Shown piece by piece: positions 1 through 7,587 of a DNA stretch of 16,471 nt; position 1 is the stretch's first letter; every line of letters begins with the position of its first letter. Position numbers and translations under genes: made by a program. Origin of the DNA: an uncultured Lachnospiraceae bacterium (GTDB lineage: Bacteria; Bacillota; Clostridia; Lachnospirales; Lachnospiraceae). Below the pieces are notes generated by a model. The model ran no database searches and was not told the origin of the DNA. It saw only the letters and a program-made list of their open reading frames with translations. The stretch is taken from assembly GCA_910580195.1 (NCBI GenBank), contig CAJTWA010000067.1:1-16471 (forward strand). The letters are read 5' to 3'.

Positions 1-78
1 TTAGTCGGAGTTAGCAGTTAGTTCGCCGGAACGTTGCCCAGTTTGTGTGAGGGAGAGCCGCCCGCAATTGCCGTCCGC
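1..78. repeat. Direct repeat, left copy; right part of structured element C
   Basis: Bases 1-78 are identical to 16394-16471. Within it, 1-48 corresponds to the inner segment, and 49-72 to the right arm, of the structured repeat seen complete at 16285-16465. The left half of this copy would lie outside the window. The repeat sits just upstream of the carB leader. The identity stops only because the right copy runs into the window end, so the true repeat may be longer. Confidence 0.9.
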
Positions 79-190
79 TCCCCAAAGCGTGCCTTCCCCC
101 ATCCCCAATTGCCGTCCGCCACCCAAAGAGCCCCTTCCCCCCATCCTGCAAATCTCCCCCCTTCCCCAATTGCCGCCTCCCCACCTATCC
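65..190. repeat. C-rich degenerate minisatellite, about 41-43 bp period
   Basis: Units begin with CAATTGCCG or a variant at about 65, 106 and 167, with a shortened degenerate unit at 149. Each unit continues with a C-rich run containing CCTTCCCC and CCATCC. The first unit starts inside the right arm of element C, so the array looks like tandem duplication of the element edge. The plus strand stays strongly C-rich to about base 260. Apparent glycine-rich frames on the minus strand here are composition artefacts. Confidence 0.7.
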
Positions 191-245
191 CAAGAATTCC
201 TCCCCCACAAAAAAATTTATTTTCCCTTCCCCACCCATTTTTCCA

Positions 246-274
246 TTGCCCCCCAGCCCATTTTCCTGTATAAT
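246..274 (+). promoter_or_regulatory. Sigma-A-like promoter of carB
   Basis: A -35-like TTGCCC at 246-251 is followed after 17 bases by a perfect TATAAT at 269-274. This would start transcription near 281, giving a leader of about 50 bases before carB. No PyrR-type attenuator hairpin is evident in so short a leader. The ribosome binding site AGGAGG lies at 321-326, seven bases before the ATG. Confidence 0.65.
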
Positions 275-333
275 AATCTATCGAGAAAACAACCCCAACA
301 CAAAAGCAGTAATTACAGACAGGAGGAACAACA

Positions 334-3300
334 ATGTCCCAGAGAAAAGATATCCACAAAGTGCTGATTATCGGTTCCGGCCCTATCGTCATCGGGCAGG
401 CATGTGAATTTGACTATTCCGGTACACAGGCATGCAAGGCCCTAAAAAGCCTAGGCTATGAAATTGTACTGGTAAATTCCAACCCTGCCACCATTATGAC
501 AGACCCGGAAACTGCCGATGTTACTTATATTGAGCCCCTAAACCCAGAGCGCATGGAACAGATTATTGCAAAAGAAAGGCCAGATGCATTGCTGCCAAAC
601 CTTGGCGGGCAGTCGGGTCTTAATTTATGCTCGGAACTTGCCAAAACGGGTGTTCTGGAAAAGTACGGCGTGAAGGTAATCGGGGTACAGGTAGACGCCA
701 TAGAGCGCGGGGAAGACCGGATTGAATTTAAGAAAACCATGGACAGCCTAGGCATTGAGATGGCCCGCAGCGAAGTGGCCTATTCCGTGGAAGAAGCCAT
801 AGGGATTGCAGACCAGCTTGGCTACCCGGTGGTGCTGCGCCCAGCTTATACCATGGGCGGGGCAGGGGGCGGCCTTGTCTACAATGTAGAAGAACTGAAA
901 ACCGTATGCGCAAGGGGCCTGCAGGCCAGCCTTGTAGGGCAGGTATTGGTGGAAGAGTCCATTTTAGGCTGGGAAGAGCTGGAGCTGGAAGTAGTGCGGG
1001 ATGCAGACAACAACATGATAACCGTGTGCTTTATTGAAAACATCGACCCCTTGGGCGTGCACACGGGGGATTCCTTCTGTTCTGCCCCCATGCTTACCAT
1101 CTCTGAGGAAGTCCAGAAGCGGCTGCAGGAAAAATCTTATAAAATCGTAGAATCCATCCAAGTCATCGGCGGGACCAATGTCCAGTGGGCCCACGACCCC
1201 AAGACAGACCGGGACATTGTCATAGAAATCAACCCAAGGACCTCCCGTTCCTCCGCCTTGGCCTCCAAAGCCACTGGGTTCCCCATCGCCTTGGTTTCCG
1301 CCATGCTGGCGACTGGGCTGACCCTTGCCGACATCCCCTGTGGGAAATACGGAACCTTGGACAAATATGTGCCGGATGGGGATTATGTGGTAATCAAGTT
1401 TGCCCGGTGGGCCTTTGAGAAATTCAAAGGGGTGGAAGACAAGCTGGGCACCCAGATGCGGGCAGTGGGGGAAGTCATGAGCATTGGCAAGACCTTTAAG
1501 GAGGCTTTCCAGAAAGCCATCCGCAGCTTGGAAACCGGCCGTTACGGCTTGGGCTTTGCCAAGGATTTTAACCAGAAATCCAAAAAAGAGCTGCTAAAAC
1601 TTTTAATTACCCCTTCCAGCGAACGTTATTTCATTATATATGAAGCCCTGCGTAAAGGGGCAACCATAGAAGAAATCCATGAGCTTACCAAAATCAAGCA
1701 TTATTTCTTGGAACAGATGAAGGAATTGGTGGAAGAAGAGGAAGCCCTCATTGTAGGGAAATGGCAGCAGCCTTTGGACAGCGACTTAATAAAAGCTAAG
1801 AAACACGGCTTTTCTGATAAATATTTAAGCCAGATTTTAGAAATCCCAGAAGAGGAAATCCGGGAACAGCGGATTGGCCTTGGCTTGGAAGAAGCATGGG
1901 AAGGGGTGCATGTCAGCGGAACCAAGGACAGCGCTTACTATTTTTCCACTTACAACGCCGAGGACAAAAATCCCGTATCCCAAGGGAAACCGAAGATTAT
2001 GATTTTAGGCGGCGGGCCAAACCGCATTGGGCAGGGGATTGAATTTGACTATTGCTGCGTCCACGCCTCCTTGGCCTTGAAGAAGCTGGGCTTTGAAACC
2101 ATTATTGTAAACTGCAACCCGGAAACGGTTTCCACGGATTATGACACATCCGACAAGCTGTACTTTGAACCCTTGACCTTAGAAGACGTGCTGAGCATTT
2201 ATAAGAAAGAGAAGCCCGTAGGGGTAATCGCTCAGTTCGGCGGCCAGACGCCTTTGAATTTGGCGGCGGATTTGGAGAAAAACGGGGTAAAAATCCTAGG
2301 GACAGCTCCATCTGTCATAGATTTGGCCGAGGACCGGGATTTGTTCCGGGCAATGATGGACAAGCTCCATATCCCCATGCCGGAGTCCGGGATGGCAGCT
2401 ACCGTGGAAGAAGCCTTGGAGATTGCAGAAGATATCGGCTACCCGGTTATGGTGCGCCCTTCCTATGTATTAGGCGGCCGGGGCATGGAAGTGGTTTACG
2501 ACCCAGAGAGCATGGCGGGGTATATGGAGGCAGCCGTAGGCGTGACGCCGGACCGGCCCATTTTAATTGACCGGTTCCTTGGGCATGCGACGGAATGTGA
2601 GGCTGACGCCATTAGCGACGGGACCCACGCCTTTGTCCCCGCAGTTATGGAGCATATTGAGCTGGCAGGGGTCCACTCCGGGGATTCTGCCTGCATTATC
2701 CCCTCCAAGCATATTTCAGAGGAAAATGTGGCTACCATTAAGGAATATACAAGGAAAATCGCAGAGGAAATGCATGTGAGGGGGCTAATGAACATGCAGT
2801 ATGCCATTGAGAAAGGGAAGGTTTTCGTGCTGGAGGCCAACCCAAGGGCGTCTAGGACCGTTCCCCTGGTTTCCAAGGTATGCAACATCCGCATGGTGCC
2901 GCTGGCCATTGACATTGTGACTGCGGAGCTGACGGGGAACCCTTCCCCGGTGCCGGATTTAAAGGAGCAGGAAATCCCTTATTACGGCGTGAAGGAATCC
3001 GTATTCCCCTTCAATATGTTCCAAGAGGTAGACCCTGTATTAGGGCCGGAAATGCGTTCTACTGGGGAAGTGCTCGGCCTTTCCGCTTCTTATGGGGAAG
3101 CATTTTATAAGGCGCAGGAGGCGACCCAGATGAAGCTGCCCTTGGAAGGGACGGTATTGATTTCTGTCAGCAACCGGGATAAGCCGGAAGTGCTGGAGGT
3201 TGCAAGGCAGTTCGCAGAAGCAGGGTTTTCCATCATTGCCTCCAAGAATACCTGCAAGCTCATCCGTGAAGCCGGGATCGAGGCAGAAATGGTGCATAAG

Positions 3301-3552
3301 CTGAACGAAGGCCGGCCCAATATGCTGGATTTGATTACGAATGGGAAGATTGACTTAATCATCAATACCCCTATCGGGCAGGAGCGGAAAGCAGACGACA
3401 GCTACCTTAGGAAAGCCGCCATCAAGAAAAAAGTGCCGTATATGACGACCATGGCGGCTGCCAAAGCCACCGTCAGCGGGATCCTTTCCCTGAAAAAGCA
3501 TGGCAGCAGCGAGGTGCAGTCCTTACAGCAGCTCCACAGCACATTGAAATAG
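334..3552 (+). CDS. carB: Carbamoyl-phosphate synthase large subunit
   Basis: This cytoplasmic enzyme uses ammonia supplied by the CarA glutaminase, bicarbonate and two ATP to make carbamoyl phosphate for pyrimidines and arginine. At 1072 residues it matches the normal full length. The two homologous ATP-grasp halves are visible: the first opens with IGSGPIVIGQACEFDYSG, the second (near residue 555) with ILGGGPNRIGQGIEFDYC. CPSase signatures are EELELEVVRD and EINPRTSRSSALASKATGF in the first half and EANPRASRTVPLVSKV in the second. Residues from about 935 form the MGS-like allosteric domain. The ATG follows AGGAGG at the usual spacing. carA is not in the window: upstream there is only repeat sequence, so carB appears to have its own promoter. 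The gene is intact. Confidence 0.98.
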   Translation: MSQRKDIHKVLIIGSGPIVIGQACEFDYSGTQACKALKSLGYEIVLVNSNPATIMTDPETADVTYIEPLNPERMEQIIAKERPDALLPNLGGQSGLNLCSELAKTGVLEKYGVKVIGVQVDAIERGEDRIEFKKTMDSLGIEMARSEVAYSVEEAIGIADQLGYPVVLRPAYTMGGAGGGLVYNVEELKTVCARGLQASLVGQVLVEESILGWEELELEVVRDADNNMITVCFIENIDPLGVHTGDSFCSAPMLTISEEVQKRLQEKSYKIVESIQVIGGTNVQWAHDPKTDRDIVIEINPRTSRSSALASKATGFPIALVSAMLATGLTLADIPCGKYGTLDKYVPDGDYVVIKFARWAFEKFKGVEDKLGTQMRAVGEVMSIGKTFKEAFQKAIRSLETGRYGLGFAKDFNQKSKKELLKLLITPSSERYFIIYEALRKGATIEEIHELTKIKHYFLEQMKELVEEEEALIVGKWQQPLDSDLIKAKKHGFSDKYLSQILEIPEEEIREQRIGLGLEEAWEGVHVSGTKDSAYYFSTYNAEDKNPVSQGKPKIMILGGGPNRIGQGIEFDYCCVHASLALKKLGFETIIVNCNPETVSTDYDTSDKLYFEPLTLEDVLSIYKKEKPVGVIAQFGGQTPLNLAADLEKNGVKILGTAPSVIDLAEDRDLFRAMMDKLHIPMPESGMAATVEEALEIAEDIGYPVMVRPSYVLGGRGMEVVYDPESMAGYMEAAVGVTPDRPILIDRFLGHATECEADAISDGTHAFVPAVMEHIELAGVHSGDSACIIPSKHISEENVATIKEYTRKIAEEMHVRGLMNMQYAIEKGKVFVLEANPRASRTVPLVSKVCNIRMVPLAIDIVTAELTGNPSPVPDLKEQEIPYYGVKESVFPFNMFQEVDPVLGPEMRSTGEVLGLSASYGEAFYKAQEATQMKLPLEGTVLISVSNRDKPEVLEVARQFAEAGFSIIASKNTCKLIREAGIEAEMVHKLNEGRPNMLDLITNGKIDLIINTPIGQERKADDSYLRKAAIKKKVPYMTTMAAAKATVSGILSLKKHGSSEVQSLQQLHSTLK

Positions 3553-3573
3553 AAATTAAAAAAAGATTAAGAA

Positions 3574-3602
3574 TTGACTAATTCTGGGAATTGCTTTATA
3601 AT
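3574..3602 (+). promoter_or_regulatory. Strong sigma-A promoter of the yicC-gmk-rpoZ operon
   Basis: TTGACT at 3574-3579, a 17-base spacer and a perfect TATAAT at 3597-3602 lie in the gap after carB. Transcription would begin near 3609. The AGGAGG ribosome binding site of yicC is at 3621-3626. No terminator hairpin was seen between the carB stop and this promoter, so carB transcripts may also read into the operon. Confidence 0.8.
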
Positions 3603-3631
3603 ACATCTATCTATGCATATAGGAGGTTCTT

Positions 3632-4510
3632 ATGATAAAAAGCATGACCGGCTTTGGGCGCTGCGAAACCGCAGAAGGGGACCATAAGGTCACGGTAGAA
3701 ATCAAGTCGGTAAACCACCGGTATCTGGACCTTGCCGTCAAGATGCCGAAGAAACTGAATTTTTTTGAGAGCAAAGTCCGCAATCTCCTGAAACAATATA
3801 TCCAGAGGGGGAAAGTGGACGTCTACATTACGTATGAGAATTGCGCAGAGGATCAGATTATTTTAAAATACAACCAAGGGCTGGCGGCGGAATATGTAAG
3901 GAAGCTCCGCCGGATGGCAGAAGAATTTTCCCTGCCCTGCGGCCTTACGGCCAAGGACCTGGCAGGATACCCGGAAGTCCTTACCATGGAGGCGCAGGCA
4001 GAAGATGAGGAGGAACTCTGGAAACTGCTGGAGCAGGCAGCTACAGGGGCGGCAGAGAAGTTTGTAGAAGCCCGCACCCGGGAAGGGGAGCAGCTTAGGC
4101 AGGACCTGCTTGGGAAATTAGGCCAGATGGCCGGATATGTGGAGCAGATTGAGGAGCGTTCCCCGGAAATCTGGCAGGAGTACCGGCAGAAGCTGGTGGA
4201 TAAGGTAAAAGAGCTTTTGGCAGACGCCCAGATAGACGACAGCCGGATTGCCATGGAAACCACTGTTTTTGCAGACAGGATTTGTACGGATGAAGAAACT
4301 GTCCGGCTGAAAAGCCATATCAGCAGCACAAGGGAAACCCTGATGGAAGGCGGGAGCGTAGGGAGGAAGCTGGACTTTATCGCCCAAGAGATGAACCGGG
4401 AGGCCAACACCATCCTTTCCAAAGCCAATGATTTGGCCGTTTCCGATATTGCCATCCAGTTAAAGACAGACATTGAGAAAGTACGGGAGCAGATTCAGAA
4501 CATAGAATAG
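3632..4510 (+). CDS. yicC: YicC/YloC family endoribonuclease
   Basis: The 292-residue product begins MIKSMTGFGR, the hallmark N-terminus of the YicC/YloC family, and ends in the family's conserved C-terminal domain (about residues 205-292, with SHISSTRETL, GRKLDFIAQEMNREANT and LKTDIEKVREQIQN). Members are cytoplasmic RNases implicated in RNA turnover; that function is family knowledge. Length is normal. The ATG is five bases after AGGAGG. In Bacillus subtilis the order is yloC-remA-gmk-rpoZ; here gmk follows after only 11 bases with no remA between them. Confidence 0.93.
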   Translation: MIKSMTGFGRCETAEGDHKVTVEIKSVNHRYLDLAVKMPKKLNFFESKVRNLLKQYIQRGKVDVYITYENCAEDQIILKYNQGLAAEYVRKLRRMAEEFSLPCGLTAKDLAGYPEVLTMEAQAEDEEELWKLLEQAATGAAEKFVEARTREGEQLRQDLLGKLGQMAGYVEQIEERSPEIWQEYRQKLVDKVKELLADAQIDDSRIAMETTVFADRICTDEETVRLKSHISSTRETLMEGGSVGRKLDFIAQEMNREANTILSKANDLAVSDIAIQLKTDIEKVREQIQNIE

Positions 4511-4521
4511 GAAAAGACGCA

Positions 4522-5160
4522 ATGAATGGGAAAAAAGGCATATTAATTGTAGTGTCCGGGTTTTCCGGCGCTGGGAAAGGGACCATTATGGAGCGGCTCC
4601 TGAAAGATTACCCAGATACTTATGCATTGAGCATTTCAGCCACCACAAGGGAGCCGCGGCCGGGGGAAACCCACGGGAAGGAATATTTTTTCGTGACGGA
4701 AGAAGAATTCCAGGCCATGGTAAGGGACAATGCGCTGCTGGAGTACGCCCAGTATGTCAGCCATTACTATGGGACACCTAAAGGCTATGTGCTGCAGCAA
4801 TTAGAAGCAGGCAAGGACGTTATCCTTGAAATAGAAATCCAAGGTGCCCTTAAGGTGAAGGAGGCCTACCAAGACGCCCTCCTCCTGTTCGTGACGCCCC
4901 CAAGCGCAGCAGAACTCAAAAAGCGCCTGTCCGGCCGGGGCACGGAAACACAGGAAGTTGTGGAATCCCGCTTAAGCCGGGCATGGCAGGAGGCGCAAGG
5001 GGTGGAATGTTATGATTACCTTGTAGTAAACGATGATTTAGAGGAATGTGTGGGGAACGTACATGCCATTATACAGGGCGAGCACGCCCGTGTGGCAAGG
5101 AACCATGCATTAATAGAAAAAATCAGGGCAGAGTTAAAAGGCTTTGCGAAAGGAGAATGA
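4522..5160 (+). CDS. gmk: Guanylate kinase
   Basis: This enzyme phosphorylates GMP (and dGMP) to GDP with ATP, linking purine synthesis or salvage to GTP and (p)ppGpp pools. The 212-residue length is typical. The P-loop reads GFSGAGKGT at residues 13-21; most homologues have proline at the second position where this has phenylalanine. The GMP-binding region follows as SISATTREPRPGE and GKEYFFVTEEEF, then EIEIQGALKVK. It lies 11 bases after yicC, with only a modest purine-rich ribosome binding site (AGGAAAAG), suggesting coupling to upstream translation. rpoZ follows four bases after its stop. Confidence 0.97.
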   Translation: MNGKKGILIVVSGFSGAGKGTIMERLLKDYPDTYALSISATTREPRPGETHGKEYFFVTEEEFQAMVRDNALLEYAQYVSHYYGTPKGYVLQQLEAGKDVILEIEIQGALKVKEAYQDALLLFVTPPSAAELKKRLSGRGTETQEVVESRLSRAWQEAQGVECYDYLVVNDDLEECVGNVHAIIQGEHARVARNHALIEKIRAELKGFAKGE

Positions 5161-5164
5161 TATT

Positions 5165-5515
5165 ATGATGCTGCATCCGTCTTACACAGACTTAATGAAG
5201 GTAGTGAACAGCAACGTTGAAATCGGCGAGGAGCCGGTCGTAAACAGCCGTTACTCCATTGTGCTTGCAACCGCCAAACGTGCAAGGCAGATTATCGGGG
5301 GAGAGGAGCCGCTTATTGACAACCCCTCAAATAAAAAGCCTTTTTCCATTGCGGTGGAAGAACTCTACAGCAGCAGGGTGAAAATCGTAGGGGAGGAAGA
5401 CGCGCCCGAAGAGGATTTGGGCAACAGCCCGGAAGAATCCGGGGAAACAGAACTGGAAATAGGGATGGAAATGGAAACAGAGCCGGGGACAGAAACCGAA
5501 AGCATGCCAGAATAA
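5165..5515 (+). CDS. rpoZ: DNA-directed RNA polymerase omega subunit
   Basis: Omega assists folding and assembly of the beta-prime subunit. The start at 5165 is chosen because AGGAG at 5151-5155 is nine bases upstream and the product then begins MMLHPSYTDLM; an ATG at 5144 overlaps gmk and lacks this support. The omega core is residues 1-75, with NSRYSIVLATAKRARQI and KPFSIAVEEL. The remaining roughly 40 residues are a very acidic, low-complexity tail rich in Glu with Pro, Thr and Met, making 116 residues in all, longer than many omegas. It sits between gmk and rimO in the same operon. Confidence 0.93.
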   Translation: MMLHPSYTDLMKVVNSNVEIGEEPVVNSRYSIVLATAKRARQIIGGEEPLIDNPSNKKPFSIAVEELYSSRVKIVGEEDAPEEDLGNSPEESGETELEIGMEMETEPGTETESMPE

Positions 5516-5518
5516 AAC

Positions 5519-5558
5519 TTACCACACTGTTTTGCAACCATGTAAGGCAGTGTGGTAA
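5519..5558 (+). terminator. Hairpin between rpoZ and rimO (weak terminator or processing site)
   Basis: TTACCACACTG at 5519-5529 is perfectly complementary to CAGTGTGGTAA at 5548-5558, an 11-bp stem with an 18-base loop. Only TCTTTG follows, so there is no real U-tract. It ends 14 bases before the rimO ribosome binding site. It may reduce or process transcripts between the two genes rather than terminate fully. Confidence 0.55.
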
Positions 5559-5581
5559 TCTTTGATTGCATAGGAGAATTT

Positions 5582-6919
5582 ATGAAAGTATTATTTGCTT
5601 CATTAGGGTGTGACAAAAACCTTGTAGATACGGAGTATATGATAGGCATATTAAAAGAGGCAGGGCATACCTTTACCAATGAGGAAGAAGAGGCGGAGGC
5701 CATTGTCATCAATAGCTGCTGCTTCATTAACGACGCAAAGGAAGAGAGCATCGACACCATCTTGGAAATGGCGGAATACAAGGAGGCAGGGACGTTAAAA
5801 GCCTTGGTGGTAACCGGGTGTTTGGCGGAGCGCTACCGGGAGGAAATCATCCGGGAAATCCCCCAAGTGGACGCTGTGTTAGGGTCCAATTCCTATGGGG
5901 AAATTGCAGCCGCCTTAGAAGAAGCTGCAAAAGGGAACCGTTACCAGCTTTATACGCCCCTTGAAGGGCTCCCAAACCTTACCGCGAAACGTACCCTGAC
6001 GACTGGGGGGCATTATGCCCACCTGAAAATCGCAGAGGGCTGCGACAAGAACTGCACCTACTGCATCATCCCCAAAATCCGGGGCAGGTACCGCAGCGTG
6101 CCCATGGAGGAGCTAATTGCGCAGGCAGAGGAATTTGCGCGCCTTGGGGTAAAGGAACTCATCTTAGTGGCCCAGGAAACCACCCTTTATGGCGTGGACC
6201 TATACGGGGAAAAATCCCTGCACCGGCTGCTGGACAAACTGGCGGAAATCCCCGGCATCCAGTGGATACGCATTATGTACTGCTACCCGGAGGAAATCTA
6301 TGGGGAATTGGTAGCCTCCATCAAACGGAACAAAAAAGCCTGCCGCTACCTTGACATCCCGATCCAGCACGTCAGCAATGAACTGCTGAAACGGATGGGC
6401 CGGCGCACCACGAAAGAGGAATTGGCAGAGAAACTTTCTTACCTAAGAAAAGAGCTGCCAGATGTGACACTTCGTACCACAATTATCTGCGGGTTCCCGG
6501 GGGAAACCCAAGAAATGCACGAGGAACTCATGTATTTCCTCAATGAAATGGAATTTGACCGCCTTGGGGCGTTTGCCTATTCCCAAGAGGAAGGCACCCC
6601 AGCCGCAGAATTTAGCGGGCAGGTTGAGGAGTACCAGAAATCCGTCTGGCAGGAAGAAGTGATGGAACTGCAGGCAGAAATTATTTCCGATAAAAATGAG
6701 GAACTAAAAGGCCGGGAGCTGTGGGCCATGGTGGAAGGGCGTGTGGACAACGGCCATGCCTACGTGGGCAGGACCTACCGGGACGCGCCGGAAATCGACG
6801 GGTATATTTTCATAGACACAGACGAAAACTTAATGACCGGGGATTTTGTAAAAGTAAAAGTAACCGGGGCATATGAATATGATTTAATCGGGGAGGTAAC
6901 CGGCAGCGTTACCGCATAA
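5582..6919 (+). CDS. rimO: Ribosomal protein S12 methylthiotransferase RimO
   Basis: This radical SAM enzyme with two iron-sulfur clusters adds a methylthio group to a conserved aspartate of ribosomal protein S12. The N-terminal MTTase domain supplies cysteines near residues 10, 46 and 80 (SLGCDKN, INSCCF, VTGCLAE). The radical SAM motif C-x3-C-x2-C is CDKNCTYC at 154-161. A TRAM RNA-binding domain occupies about 380-445. The start at 5582 follows AGGAG at 5572-5576 and gives the family-typical MKVLFASLGCDKNLVDTE; an in-frame start at 5552 would fall inside the upstream hairpin. The protein is 445 residues. RimO is favoured over MiaB by these opening residues and the GCDKNCTYCIIP form of the radical SAM motif. 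Confidence 0.94.
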   Translation: MKVLFASLGCDKNLVDTEYMIGILKEAGHTFTNEEEEAEAIVINSCCFINDAKEESIDTILEMAEYKEAGTLKALVVTGCLAERYREEIIREIPQVDAVLGSNSYGEIAAALEEAAKGNRYQLYTPLEGLPNLTAKRTLTTGGHYAHLKIAEGCDKNCTYCIIPKIRGRYRSVPMEELIAQAEEFARLGVKELILVAQETTLYGVDLYGEKSLHRLLDKLAEIPGIQWIRIMYCYPEEIYGELVASIKRNKKACRYLDIPIQHVSNELLKRMGRRTTKEELAEKLSYLRKELPDVTLRTTIICGFPGETQEMHEELMYFLNEMEFDRLGAFAYSQEEGTPAAEFSGQVEEYQKSVWQEEVMELQAEIISDKNEELKGRELWAMVEGRVDNGHAYVGRTYRDAPEIDGYIFIDTDENLMTGDFVKVKVTGAYEYDLIGEVTGSVTA

Positions 6920-6934
6920 CACGTTTTATGGCTG

Positions 6935-6975
6935 CCGTATCATATGGTCCCATGGCTGCTAATACGGAATGGGAC
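6935..6975 (+). promoter_or_regulatory. Interleaved stems in the pgsA leader (possible pseudoknot)
   Basis: CCGTAT (6935-6940) pairs with ATACGG (6962-6967), and GTCCCAT (6947-6953) pairs with ATGGGAC (6969-6975). The stems interleave, giving the topology of an H-type pseudoknot or two mutually exclusive hairpins. ATGGCTGC also occurs twice here. The pgsA ribosome binding site is about 25 bases downstream. Function is unknown, and short stems can arise by chance. Confidence 0.35.
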
Positions 6976-7010
6976 GGTTCATGCCGAAAGGAAAGGAATG
7001 GGTGATTATC

Positions 7011-7553
7011 GTGAATTTACCAAATAAGCTTACAATATTGAGGATGGTTTTGATTGTGCCTTTTGTCATATGCATGTTAGTGCCGGGCCTTGGGGACGCC
7101 GGGATGTACGCCTCCGTCGCCCTTTTTGTGGCTGCCAGCCTGACAGACCTCTTGGATGGGAAAATTGCAAGAAGGTATAATTTGGTGACAAATTTCGGGA
7201 AATTTATGGACCCGCTTGCTGATAAACTTTTAGTGTCAGCCGCTTTGATTTGCCTGACTGCGCAGGGGCGGCTGGCCGCATGGATTTCCATTATTATCAT
7301 CAGCCGGGAATTCATCATCAGCGGGTTCCGCCTTGTGGCCTCTGACAACGGGATTGTGATTGCAGCCAGCTACTGGGGGAAATTCAAGACTACGTTCCAG
7401 ATGATTATGATTGTCATGCTGATCCTGAATTATGGCAATGAAGCATACCAGGTTTGCGCAACCATTATCACTTACGTTGCCCTGCTCCTGACACTGATTT
7501 CTTTGTTTGACTACATTGCCAAGAATAAAGACGTCTTAAAAGAGCAAAAATAA
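7011..7553 (+). CDS. pgsA: CDP-diacylglycerol-glycerol-3-phosphate 3-phosphatidyltransferase
   Basis: This integral membrane enzyme makes phosphatidylglycerol phosphate, the first committed step to phosphatidylglycerol and cardiolipin. The CDP-alcohol phosphotransferase signature D-x2-D-G-x2-A-R-x8-G-x3-D-x3-D is complete, running from DLLDGKIAR (Asp46) to MDPLAD (Asp71). Several hydrophobic helices surround it. GTG at 7011 is chosen as start because the product then begins MNLPNKLTILRM, as in relatives, and GGTGAT at 7001-7006 resembles the end of an extended Shine-Dalgarno. In-frame ATGs at 6969 and 6981 would add a charged extension and begin in or next to the leader structure. The product is 180 residues. 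It lies between rimO and cinA. Confidence 0.93.
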   Translation: MNLPNKLTILRMVLIVPFVICMLVPGLGDAGMYASVALFVAASLTDLLDGKIARRYNLVTNFGKFMDPLADKLLVSAALICLTAQGRLAAWISIIIISREFIISGFRLVASDNGIVIAASYWGKFKTTFQMIMIVMLILNYGNEAYQVCATIITYVALLLTLISLFDYIAKNKDVLKEQK

Positions 7554-7587
7554 TTTAGCAGCCAAATTAAGAAGGGACGGTTAGATT

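Noticed and set aside
1..392. Glycine- and tryptophan-rich frames on the minus strand and Pro/Ser-rich frames on the plus strand before carB
   Set aside because: They are translations of the C-rich minisatellite and element C, without ribosome binding sites or domains.
2496..2915. 139-codon frame antisense to carB, and a similar 206-codon frame antisense to yicC (3853-4473)
   Set aside because: Shadows of strongly conserved genes; composition mirrors the sense codons and no start signals are seen.
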